Shown: piece after piece, positions 15,050 to 21,423 of the stretch
Position numbering within the stretch: the stretch's first letter is position 1
Layout of the letters: each line of letters opens with the position of its first letter
Virus record (IMG/VR): IMGVR_UViG_3300042540_001487
Location: 1 to 21,423 of that record
DNA length: 21,423 bases
DNA from: a virus
Reading direction: 5' to 3' (one strand)
Notes under the pieces: model-generated
Databases searched by the model: none
What the model saw: the letters and a program-made list of their open reading frames with translations, nothing else
What the model was told of the DNA's origin: nothing
Made by a program: the position numbers and the translations under genes

Positions 15050-16119
15050 TAAGACTCTTCACCTGTTTCCAAGTTGAGCCATTTGCCAATACTCTCATTC
15101 TTGCCGGTGGCCGGTAGAAACTCCATGTAGGCTAGCAGACCTGCTGTCTCTTGAAGGCTTGGATTATAGGTGAGAACTTTATCAACGCTGTCGTACTCGT
15201 TAACGCTTCCAGCTTGCACCGTGATGGTGCTGTCGCCTTGACTGTTGACTGCAACCTCAAGAGTCGACCCGTATACGTTGTCGCTAATCATAACAGAGCG
15301 CGGTCCATTGTAGAGTCGGTACATTTGAATGAAGCCAGAGTACTTTTGCCCAAAGCTATTAATCAAAGATTGGTATGGTGTGGTGCGCGTGTCTTTGCCA
15401 TTAATGTATACAGCACTCTTGGTCTTGCCATCAGCTTGACGATCGATATCCATTGCAATTGATGTGATGTGAGTGCTGGGGCTGACTTTCACAATATTAA
15501 AAGAAGTCCGGGTCTGGTAGATATACTGTTCAATAGTCATGTTGACGAGCTTCAAAAACTCAGCGCGACGGAGGCGACGCTTTGGAGTTATTGCAGCGCG
15601 TGATTGCCAAGAGATGCGAGGTTTGCCATCGGCTCCTTTCGTTATCACACGCGCAAAATATCCAACTCTGATGAGTGGGTCCTTCATATCTTCTGCTTTG
15701 CCTTGCACAGCTGTCTCGTATGGCTCCAGTTCAAAATCAACTACCGCTCCAGTGGCATTATGGGAGTAGGTCACCTTTGCCTCGCAATAATATACATTTT
15801 GTCCAGCCATACCACTCGGCGCTTCGTGTCTGATCCACTTGCTGGGATTCCGTAGTACATACCCTTGAGGGGTGTCACCGACTAGCGAGAACCCTCCGTT
15901 ATAAAGGAGCATGTTTGCATAGTTCAGAGGATACATCCCAAAAGCGCTCACTGAATCCGGCTGTAGTTCGGCGACATAGTAGATCTTCATCGGTCCACTG
16001 CTGAAATCGCTCACCTCATATACGCGGTAGTTGCGCTGAGTTCTGGTTTGTATTTGGCCTTCGAATTGGGCCATCTCTTCGGGAAGCCCGAGAAGCTGAA
16101 GTGCATTGATTGTGCTCAT
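15043..16119 (-). CDS. Leftward orphan gene inside the head operon, 358-aa protein of unknown function
   Basis: The only convincing minus-strand gene in the window. The product begins MSTINALQLLGLPEEMAQF and ends GKWLNLETGEESYY. It has no signal peptide, membrane segment or recognised catalytic motif. It looks soluble and mixed alpha/beta, with a basic stretch KRRLRRAEF in the middle and many aromatic residues. It has its own Bacteroidota-type promoter (16157-16187) and a 37-base leader, and it converges on the protease gene. An autonomous gene opposite to the surrounding late genes is the usual pattern of phage morons, which often act on the host (lysogenic conversion, exclusion of other phages). 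That role is inference; a head or decoration protein is also possible. Codon-like composition matches the neighbours, so it is not an obvious recent import. Confidence 0.8.
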   Translation of the reverse strand: MSTINALQLLGLPEEMAQFEGQIQTRTQRNYRVYEVSDFSSGPMKIYYVAELQPDSVSAFGMYPLNYANMLLYNGGFSLVGDTPQGYVLRNPSKWIRHEAPSGMAGQNVYYCEAKVTYSHNATGAVVDFELEPYETAVQGKAEDMKDPLIRVGYFARVITKGADGKPRISWQSRAAITPKRRLRRAEFLKLVNMTIEQYIYQTRTSFNIVKVSPSTHITSIAMDIDRQADGKTKSAVYINGKDTRTTPYQSLINSFGQKYSGFIQMYRLYNGPRSVMISDNVYGSTLEVAVNSQGDSTITVQAGSVNEYDSVDKVLTYNPSLQETAGLLAYMEFLPATGKNESIGKWLNLETGEESYY

Positions 16120-16156
16120 GGTACTAAAGTAGTCACTTTTTTGCTACGATATCGGG

Positions 16157-16187
16157 AAAAGTTATGCACACGAGTCAATAGTTCAAA
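16157..16187 (-). promoter_or_regulatory. Bacteroidota-type promoter for the leftward gene
   Basis: On the minus strand, TTTG (plus-strand 16187-16184) is followed after exactly 19 bases by TAACTTTT (16164-16157). The Bacteroidota primary sigma factor consensus is TTTG, 19-21 bases, TAnnTTTG, so this matches ten of the eleven bases expected if the last G is allowed to differ (TTTG, TA, TTT; final T instead of G). Transcription should start near 16150, leaving about 30 bases before the ATG at 16119. No comparable promoter was found on the plus strand in the same gap. Confidence 0.65.
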
Positions 16188-16198
16188 CATTCATAAAA

Positions 16199-16813
16199 AT
16201 GAAAGGAACAATCGCTCAAAAAGTACGCGACATCTTTCACCAGTTCAGCATCGATCCAAAGGACATCTTCCTCGAAGAGGAGGAGGTAGCTCTTGAGACC
16301 GAGGGCAAGCTAGCCGACGGTACTGTGATTTACACAAGTGCTGCCGAATGGACCAGTGGAGTTGACGTGTACACTAAAGATGAGAGTGGCACCGCTACGC
16401 CTTTGATGGCTGGCGAGTACGCTCTGGAAGACGGTCGCATGGTCATCATTGGCGAAGACTCTAAGATTACAGAAATCAAAGAAGTCGAAGTCGAAGAAGA
16501 GATGAGCTCGGCTGACTTGTTGCAAACTATCGAGAGCTTGAGCTCACGTGTTGCTGCGCTGGAAGGCCAGAACAACGAGTTGCTCAGCAGGCTCACGAAG
16601 TCTGAGGCTGATAACATCAGCAAGACTACTGAACTCAGCCGCGTTAAAACTGAACTCTCTGAGGTCAATTCAAGCGCAGCAGCTCCATCCGTAAAGGATA
16701 AGGCCGTGCAATTGGGCCGCGTTAAGCAGCCACAACCTGCAATCCCAACTAAACCTTTCGCTCGCATGTCGATGAAAGAGCGTATCGAATACAACCTTCA
16801 AAATTCAAAGTAA
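16199..16813 (+). CDS. Capsid scaffolding-like protein
   Basis: A 204-aa acidic protein lying directly before the major capsid gene. Residues 35-95 are a beta-rich domain (GKLADGTVIYTSAAEW, YALEDGRMVII), residues about 104-156 a coiled coil (LLQTIESLSSRVAALEGQN), and the end is a basic helix (MSMKERIEYNLQNSK, 190-204). Acidic N-terminus, coiled coil and a basic C-terminal helix just upstream of the capsid gene is the standard scaffold layout; the terminal helix usually binds the shell protein. I recall similar proteins in Bacteroidota phages with the LxDGTxIxTxAxEW pattern. The XkdF-like protease would digest it during maturation. The gene starts 80 bases from the divergent leftward gene. Confidence 0.7.
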   Translation: MKGTIAQKVRDIFHQFSIDPKDIFLEEEEVALETEGKLADGTVIYTSAAEWTSGVDVYTKDESGTATPLMAGEYALEDGRMVIIGEDSKITEIKEVEVEEEMSSADLLQTIESLSSRVAALEGQNNELLSRLTKSEADNISKTTELSRVKTELSEVNSSAAAPSVKDKAVQLGRVKQPQPAIPTKPFARMSMKERIEYNLQNSK

Positions 16814-16817
16814 AATC

Positions 16818-17723
16818 ATGGCAACTACTGTAAACAATTCAACTACGTATGCCGGTAAGTTCGCCGGTGAGTACATCAAGGCTGCGTTCTACGCCAACGA
16901 GACACTGCAACATGTGACCGTGAAGGAGAACATCGAATACAAACAAGTAGTGAAGCGCATTGCATCCAATGTGACCTTTGCTAATGCTACTTGTAACTTC
17001 ACTCCAACTGGTGAGATTAACCTGACTGAGCGCATTCTTGAACTGAAGAAACTACAATTTCAAGAAGAGGTTTGCAAGAACACTTTTCTTGATAGCTGGG
17101 AGGCTAAGGATGTTCAGAATGGTACTCTTGGTACTAATTTGACCGATGGCATCATCAGCGAAATGCTCGCAGGTATTGCTCAGAACAATGAGAACTTGAT
17201 ATGGACTGGCGATGGCACAAACGCTGGTGAGTATGATGGTTTGCTTTACTTGATTGGTCAAGATGCTGATAACGATATCAACTTCGTATCCACTCCAGTA
17301 GCTATCGACTCTACAAATGTTTTCGCTAAGATTCAAGCCTTGATTGCTAACGCTCCTCTTGGTTTGAAAAAGGCAAGCGAAAAACCTCTGATCTACATGG
17401 GTCAGGACGTGTGGGAGGCTTACATGTACGCAAATGCTGCGGCAGGTAACGGCTGGTACACCTACGCTGGACCTGAAGTTCAGAAAAGCTTCATGGGCTT
17501 GTATAATATTGTGGTTTGTCCGGGTCTCCCAGCATCTACAATGATTATGTCGCAGCCTTCGAACTTGTGGTTCGGTACTAACTTGACTTCTGAGTGGAAT
17601 AACATTCAGGTAGTTGACATGGGACAGTGGGCTGATGACAACGTACGCTTCTCAGCTAAATTCTTTGCTGGCACTCAGTACGGAGTCGGTTCAGATATCG
17701 TAGCCTACTCGACTTGGTTCTAA
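16818..17723 (+). CDS. Major capsid protein
   Basis: A 301-aa protein immediately after the scaffold. It begins MATTVNNSTTYAGKFAGEYI and has ETLQHVTVKENIEYKQVV near the start, LTERILELKKLQFQEEVC, then NENLIWTGDG, GKKASEKPL-like helices and a C-terminus ending YSTWF. Length, position between scaffold and tube gene, and the mid-protein pattern of an acidic helix followed by a WxGD loop fit the HK97-fold shell proteins of Bacteroidota phages. There is no long N-terminal delta domain, in line with a separate scaffold gene. Codons are more T-ending than in neighbouring genes, as expected of a very highly expressed gene. A strong hairpin follows the stop at once. Confidence 0.85.
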   Translation: MATTVNNSTTYAGKFAGEYIKAAFYANETLQHVTVKENIEYKQVVKRIASNVTFANATCNFTPTGEINLTERILELKKLQFQEEVCKNTFLDSWEAKDVQNGTLGTNLTDGIISEMLAGIAQNNENLIWTGDGTNAGEYDGLLYLIGQDADNDINFVSTPVAIDSTNVFAKIQALIANAPLGLKKASEKPLIYMGQDVWEAYMYANAAAGNGWYTYAGPEVQKSFMGLYNIVVCPGLPASTMIMSQPSNLWFGTNLTSEWNNIQVVDMGQWADDNVRFSAKFFAGTQYGVGSDIVAYSTWF

Positions 17724-17730
17724 ATTTCAC

Positions 17731-17752
17731 GGGGAGGGCTTCGGCTCTCCCC
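17731..17752 (+). terminator. Strong hairpin with UUCG tetraloop after the capsid gene
   Basis: GGGGAGGGC pairs with GCTCTCCCC (9 bp, one G-U) around a C(UUCG)G tetraloop, among the most stable RNA loops. The following TATTTC is only a weak T tract, so it may be a partial terminator or a 3' stabiliser of the capsid message rather than a full stop. It lies 7 bases after the capsid stop codon. Confidence 0.6.
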
Positions 17753-17782
17753 TATTTCAAAAACTTAAACAACTGATAATCA

Positions 17783-18340
17783 ATGGCTTGTGTCCTTTCT
17801 ACGGGCTTTTTGCTCGACTGCAATGAGGGAGTCGGTGGCGTGAAGGAAGTCTTCATCGCACCTTGGAACCTCTTCTCTGCCGGAGTTACTCAAGATGGGG
17901 ACGGTATAATTACCGGCTTCACCGTAGCTTCACCAGTTACCGTGTTTCGCTACCAGCCAAACCGTAACACCGGCGCTGTTACTATTACACCAACAGCATC
18001 CCTTGAAAACGGGACGCTCTTTTTTGTACAAGCTATCGAGTTAACCCTCGGTAAGCTGGACAACGACAAGCGCAAAGAACTCGAGAATCTCTCGAAGGCT
18101 AAGGTTGCTGTGTTCGTTCGTCTGTACGACGATCAAATTATGATGTGCGGTACTACCGACGGATGCTTCTTGACTGCTGGAACCTACCAGTCAGGAAAGG
18201 CAAAAGGAGACCTTAATGGCTACACGCTCACTCTCACAGCAGAGGAGCCAACACAGCCGCTCTTCCTTGAGCCTTACACCGCCGGAGACACGCCATTCAG
18301 CAACTTCACGCCGGATATCGTGGTAGACCCAGCGTACTAA
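17783..18340 (+). CDS. Probable major tail tube protein
   Basis: A 185-aa beta-rich protein starting MACVLSTGFLLDCNEGVGGVKEVFIA, with RYQPNRNTGAVT, then FFVQAIELTLGKLDNDKRKELENLSKAKVAVFVR and GDLNGYTLTLTAEEP. I recall this pattern (TGFxLDCxxxxGGxKxxxLA at the start, GDxNGYTLTxTxxE near the end) as a very common gene after the capsid gene in Bacteroidota siphophages. Size, position and all-beta appearance make the tube protein the best guess; a head decoration protein is the alternative. It is flanked by hairpins on both sides, consistent with separate, high expression. Confidence 0.6.
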   Translation: MACVLSTGFLLDCNEGVGGVKEVFIAPWNLFSAGVTQDGDGIITGFTVASPVTVFRYQPNRNTGAVTITPTASLENGTLFFVQAIELTLGKLDNDKRKELENLSKAKVAVFVRLYDDQIMMCGTTDGCFLTAGTYQSGKAKGDLNGYTLTLTAEEPTQPLFLEPYTAGDTPFSNFTPDIVVDPAY

Positions 18341-18378
18341 TCGCTGCTTGTTCATTGTATGTTTTGTAAATTGGGGAT

Positions 18379-18410
18379 GGCGTGGCTACTTAGCTGCGCC
18401 GTTCTTTTTT
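18379..18410 (+). terminator. Rightward rho-independent terminator after the tube-like gene
   Basis: GGCGTGGCT pairs with AGCTGCGCC (18379-18387 with 18392-18400; two G-U pairs) around the loop ACTT, followed by GTTCTTTTTT. Stem, tight loop and T run are all present, so this is the best rightward terminator in the window. It should reduce transcription into the portal group unless antitermination or another promoter operates. I saw no good promoter between it and the next start at 18422. Confidence 0.75.
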
Positions 18411-18421
18411 AACTTGAGATC

Positions 18422-18811
18422 ATGATCACATTAGTTGCAAACACCATGAATCAGACGCTCTACCTCACTCTTGATGAGGCGAGACAGTACTATTCGACGC
18501 CATTCACACACTACCTGTTTATACTTCGGCATGAAGAGAACAGCGATGCTGGTGTATATTTGGCTCAAGTGCTCGATGTGGTAGCCGAAAATCAAAGAAT
18601 AACGCAGGTCCTTGTTGATACAACTGGACTAACCTTGACCGGACGTTATCGCTATGATGTCTACGGTCAAAATAGCGCGAGTAATTTGAATCCTACCAAC
18701 GTAAGTGTGGTCGGACTTTGCGAGCAGGGACTCTGCCAGCTAAGCGACGGCACCAGTTTTTATACAGTACCGGACATAGATATCAATAATGACATCGTCT
18801 TCAATGGCTAA
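18422..18811 (+). CDS. Conserved phage structural-type protein of unknown function, 129 aa
   Basis: The product begins MITLVANTMNQTLYLTLDEARQYY and contains THYLFILRHEENSDAGVYLAQV and GRYRYDVYGQNSASNLNP. It is beta-rich and soluble. Similar small proteins (TLxLT...YLFxL at the start, YxYxVYxQ later) are, as far as I recall, encoded just before the portal in Bacteroidota phages, with no assigned role. An alternative start is the ATG at 18446. Its stop lies inside the start region of the portal gene, so the two are probably coupled. A decoration or neck role is speculation. Confidence 0.65.
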   Translation: MITLVANTMNQTLYLTLDEARQYYSTPFTHYLFILRHEENSDAGVYLAQVLDVVAENQRITQVLVDTTGLTLTGRYRYDVYGQNSASNLNPTNVSVVGLCEQGLCQLSDGTSFYTVPDIDINNDIVFNG

Positions 18812-20624
18812 TAATATAATGAACGTCTCGCTCACTGACTACACGCCAGTGAAGAGCACAGAGAAAGTTGACCGCTCTGGATGGGTGACCTGTGGTGCGG
18901 ACAATCTTTTTCCAATGTACCTCCGTGATCTTGCAGAATCTTCTCCGATTCATGGAGCTTTGTGCATTAGTATTGCAGACATGATTGCCGGGAAGGGAGT
19001 CAATGCAGGAAGCAATCAGCAAAGGGTTGATGCGCTTTTAACAGATGAAATCCGTGAGGGCTGTGCATCAGATTTGAAAAAGTTTGGAGGATATTATATC
19101 GAAGTCATCTACTCAGTTGACCGCAAGACAATCGCAAAGCTCCAGCATTTACCTTATGAAGAATGCCGCATTGCTGTTACCGGAGACGATGAGGAGGTGA
19201 TAGGAATATATCAGAGCGATGACTGGGCAAATACTCGGAAAAAGAAAAACAAGCCAGAATTTATACCTAAATTCAACAAAGAGACCGCAATCGAGGAGCC
19301 TCGACAAGTTTACTGGTGCTTTGATTATACCGGAGGACAGATATATCCGAAGCCTGACTACTTCAGTGCTGTAAACTATATTGAACTTTCAAAGCAGATT
19401 GGAATCTATCACGTTTCCAATATTCTGAATGGAATGTTTCCGAGTCTGATCGTGTCGTTTTTCAATGGTCAGCAGGATGCAGATGGCATCCGCCGTATGA
19501 GGAATGACATGGAGCAGCATTTGGGCGGTGCTAAAAATAGCGGTAAAGCATTCTTTACATTTAACGAACCCAATGCTACACCCCCAGATATTAAGAGCTT
19601 CCCATTATCTGATGCAGATAAGCAGTACGAGTATTTGACTAACACATCCCGGCAGGAAGTCCTGCTTGCTCATCGCTGCACCACTCCTTTGATCTTTGGT
19701 ATTCGTGATGTGGGTGGCGGTTTTGGATCAAATAAGGAAGAGATGGTGATTGGTTTGGAGATTTTCACAAAACAGGTGGTGGAGCCAAAGCAAAGAAAGC
19801 TGTCGCAAGGTTTCGAGGAGGTCTTAGCTTATGAGATGCCAGAGGTAGAGATTAAAATTATACCTAACACTCCAATCATGACTGAGCAAGGAGCTACCGC
19901 TTCAATGGAAACACCAGCACCAGCTCCAACACCTGAGCCAGAGCCAGCTGCTCCGGCAACACTCTCAGACGAAAAAAAAAAGTTAGAACTTTCTAATACT
20001 GCGGTCGAAATGACTGCTGAAGACGAAAATTACTGGAGGGAGCGTCTTAAAGGCTGTGGTGAGATTATAGATTTGGATGAATGGGAGCTGGTACATGAAG
20101 ACGAAGCTCTGCGAGATTCAGAAATTGAGCTTGCATTTTGTGAAAACCTCAAAGAGTACCAGCTTCAAAGCCTTGAAAGTTATGCCGAGCCGGATAAGAA
20201 GAGCGCATGGGGTGACAAGGGTCTTTACAAATTACGGTATGCCTACAGTCAAAACTTGAGCAGAGATGAAAGCGGCAAAACAAACAGTCGCGAGTTTTGC
20301 ATAGACATGGTTGGATTATCGAAGCAGGGTACTGTTTATAGATATGAGGACATCCAATTAATGAGTGATGCAGGAGTGAACAGGCAGTTTGCACCCTCAG
20401 GGTCAAGCAGTTACGATTTATTTAAATATGTCGGCGGTTGCTTTTGCCATCACCATTGGAAACGTCAGATTTACTTCAGAAAACGTGAAAAAGGGAAGTT
20501 TCTACCCAACAAAGGACTAGAAAACGACAAGAGGGTAGGCAATGTGCCTTATGTAAAGAAGAAGGGCATCGAGAGTATTGCACCTAATGATCGACCCGGT
20601 CGAGGATCACTTAAATACGGCTAA
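18804..20624 (+). CDS. Portal protein with C-terminal Cys/His-containing extension
   Basis: A 606-aa protein from the ATG at 18804; in-frame ATGs at 18789 and 18819 are alternatives, and 18804 gives the smaller overlap with the upstream stop. Residues 1-360 look like a PBSX-type portal: a DNLFPMYLRDL segment, SSPIHGALC, MIAGKG, long mixed region, and LLAHRCTTPLIFGI. A Pro/Glu/Ala-rich linker (TPAPAPTPEPEP, about 370-382) leads to a second domain (about 405-606) with YKLRYAYSQNLS, REFC, YRYEDIQLMSDAGVN and a CFCHHHW cluster (546-552). The portal forms the DNA channel and connector base. The extension may be an internal head or minor capsid module, with possible metal binding at the Cys/His cluster. 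Portal call firm; extension role unknown. Confidence 0.8.
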   Translation: MANNIMNVSLTDYTPVKSTEKVDRSGWVTCGADNLFPMYLRDLAESSPIHGALCISIADMIAGKGVNAGSNQQRVDALLTDEIREGCASDLKKFGGYYIEVIYSVDRKTIAKLQHLPYEECRIAVTGDDEEVIGIYQSDDWANTRKKKNKPEFIPKFNKETAIEEPRQVYWCFDYTGGQIYPKPDYFSAVNYIELSKQIGIYHVSNILNGMFPSLIVSFFNGQQDADGIRRMRNDMEQHLGGAKNSGKAFFTFNEPNATPPDIKSFPLSDADKQYEYLTNTSRQEVLLAHRCTTPLIFGIRDVGGGFGSNKEEMVIGLEIFTKQVVEPKQRKLSQGFEEVLAYEMPEVEIKIIPNTPIMTEQGATASMETPAPAPTPEPEPAAPATLSDEKKKLELSNTAVEMTAEDENYWRERLKGCGEIIDLDEWELVHEDEALRDSEIELAFCENLKEYQLQSLESYAEPDKKSAWGDKGLYKLRYAYSQNLSRDESGKTNSREFCIDMVGLSKQGTVYRYEDIQLMSDAGVNRQFAPSGSSSYDLFKYVGGCFCHHHWKRQIYFRKREKGKFLPNKGLENDKRVGNVPYVKKKGIESIAPNDRPGRGSLKYG

Positions 20625-20635
20625 AACTTAAGATA

Positions 20636-21196
20636 ATGGCAGAGATTCTTTTTATATCGGACGTGTACATTAAAAAGTACACTCAGGTCAACGGAGCAGT
20701 CGATTCGAACCTGCTTTACCCAAGCGTCTACTTGGCGCAGGACAAGTACCTGCAACCATGGCTTGGCACCAACCTCTACAATAAATTGAAGGATGACATC
20801 GCGGCCAATAATCTGAGCGGTGTTTATGAAGACCTTGTTACAGAATACTGCCAGAAAGTGGTGCTCTGGTGGACAATGGTAGAGGCTTTACCCTCACTTG
20901 TATATAAACTCGACAATGGCACCTTTGTGCAGAGGTCATCGGATGATGGCACTGGAATGAGTGACTCGACCATGAAGGACTTCATTGTGCGTTATCGCCA
21001 GAATGCGGAGTATTACACCGGTCTTCTCTTCGATTATTTGTGCGCGAACTCATCAGATTTCCCAGAATACAGATCAAATGTATGGCCGCAGCGCTCTCCT
21101 TTGCAGCGTCGTCAGCCATTTGGCTATGACTTCAGCAGAGGGTTGCCGGTGAACCCGCCAGAATTCTACGGTCGTCGCATTGACTTTATACCATAA
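20636..21196 (+). CDS. Head-tail connector-like protein (DUF6712-type)
   Basis: A 186-aa mostly helical protein with FISDVYIKKYTQVNGAVDSN, then LYPSVYLAQDKYLQPWLGT and LYNKL, YCQKVVLWWTMVEALPSLVYKL, and a proline/arginine-rich C-terminal tail. The LxPxIxxAQDxxLQxxLGTxLYxKL pattern is what I recall of DUF6712 proteins of Bacteroidota phages, found close to portal and capsid genes and likely filling the adaptor role of HK97 gp6. It starts 11 bases after the portal stop. The family name is from memory, not a search. Confidence 0.65.
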   Translation: MAEILFISDVYIKKYTQVNGAVDSNLLYPSVYLAQDKYLQPWLGTNLYNKLKDDIAANNLSGVYEDLVTEYCQKVVLWWTMVEALPSLVYKLDNGTFVQRSSDDGTGMSDSTMKDFIVRYRQNAEYYTGLLFDYLCANSSDFPEYRSNVWPQRSPLQRRQPFGYDFSRGLPVNPPEFYGRRIDFIP

Positions 21197-21204
21197 CTGC
21201 GATT

Positions 21205-21327
21205 ATGAAAGAGAAAAGAGAGGAAAAACGAGTCTATTTGGAGAAGCTTAAGCGCTATGAAAAGCAGCTCTTGAGCCAACTAAAAAAAGGATCACAAAAT
21301 GAAGGCAATCTGGGTAGAAATAAGTGA
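21205..21327 (+). CDS. Small highly charged protein, 40 aa
   Basis: The product starts MKEKREEKRVYLEKLKRYEK and continues QLLSQLKKGSQ, ending GRNK. It is almost entirely one charged helix. It begins 8 bases after the connector stop and its end overlaps the next start by 29 bases. The tight packing supports a real gene, but so short and low-complexity a frame could be chance. No function can be assigned. Confidence 0.45.
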   Translation: MKEKREEKRVYLEKLKRYEKQLLSQLKKGSQNEGNLGRNK

Positions 21328-21423
21328 AATCTTTCACCACACTCATACCTACGTCGTTGGTATTGGCGTAGGATTACTTGCGAAATTAAGCTACGATATA
21401 TACATGAAAAGGACTCTTTCATT
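21299..21423 (+). CDS. Small membrane protein, holin-like candidate (cut by window end)
   Basis: The visible 41 residues begin MKAIWVEISEIFHHTHTYVV and include a hydrophobic stretch VVGIGVGLLAKLSYDIYM, then a basic KR. The frame is open to the window end. A short phage protein with a membrane segment near its N-terminus followed by positive residues fits a holin or another small phage membrane protein. The lack of a visible lysis enzyme and the missing C-terminus keep this a guess. Confidence 0.5.
   Translation, partial: MKAIWVEISEIFHHTHTYVVGIGVGLLAKLSYDIYMKRTLS

Noticed and set aside
16330-16794. 154-aa minus-strand open frame opposite the scaffold gene
   Set aside because: Shadow of the scaffold; the leftward promoter lies left of it and would not transcribe it.
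1-21423. tRNA, CRISPR array, insertion sequence, integrase or attachment site
   Set aside because: I looked for cloverleaf-like arms, regularly spaced repeats, transposase or recombinase motifs and terminal repeats and found none convincing by eye.

Overview
The window is a piece of a tailed double-stranded DNA phage (or prophage) genome of siphovirus type, most likely infecting a member of the Bacteroidota. Three things support this. Almost every gene is a virion or packaging-type gene. Many products (capsid, tube, portal with C-terminal extension, DUF6712-like connector, the 431-aa and 1071-aa tail proteins) have the look of Bacteroidota phage families, judged from memory because no search was run. 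The one good promoter fits the Bacteroidota consensus (TTTG, 19-bp spacer, TAnnTTT) rather than the E. coli one, and most starts lack a clear Shine-Dalgarno sequence.

Layout. 1-2783: a 48-aa ORF coupled to a ParB-like/DNA-methyltransferase fusion, then five small related genes. 2793-3929: a TerS-like helix-turn-helix protein and a tail-assembly-chaperone-like gene with a -1 frameshift site. 3922-11861: tail fibre, a small fibre-associated protein, a gp10-like protein, two large tail-tip proteins and a small membrane protein. 11863-14364: tape measure. 14365-14470: a non-coding regulatory-looking gap. 14471-18340: XkdF-type protease, scaffold, major capsid and probable tail tube, interrupted by one leftward gene (15043-16119). 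18422-21196: a conserved small protein, portal and connector. 21205-21423: a charged 40-aa ORF and the start of a membrane protein. No non-coding stretch exceeds 300 bases. No tRNA, CRISPR array, transposon, integrase or large terminase was seen.

How it works together. The rightward genes form closely packed, often overlapping (ATGA or TAATG) translation units that build head, connector, tail and tip. Scaffold and XkdF protease assemble and mature the capsid. Portal and DUF6712-like protein form the neck. Tube, chaperone and tape measure build the tail shaft. The 431-aa, 1071-aa and fibre proteins form the host-contacting end. The methyltransferase and small-gene cluster look accessory, possibly for counter-defence.

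The most unusual point is a complete leftward transcription unit nested inside the capsid operon. It has its own Bacteroidota-type promoter, an unrecognised 358-aa protein, and a leftward terminator placed so that its RNA would be antisense to the whole protease gene. Second is the tandem five-gene family sharing an N-terminal motif. Third is the T-run frameshift site in the chaperone gene.
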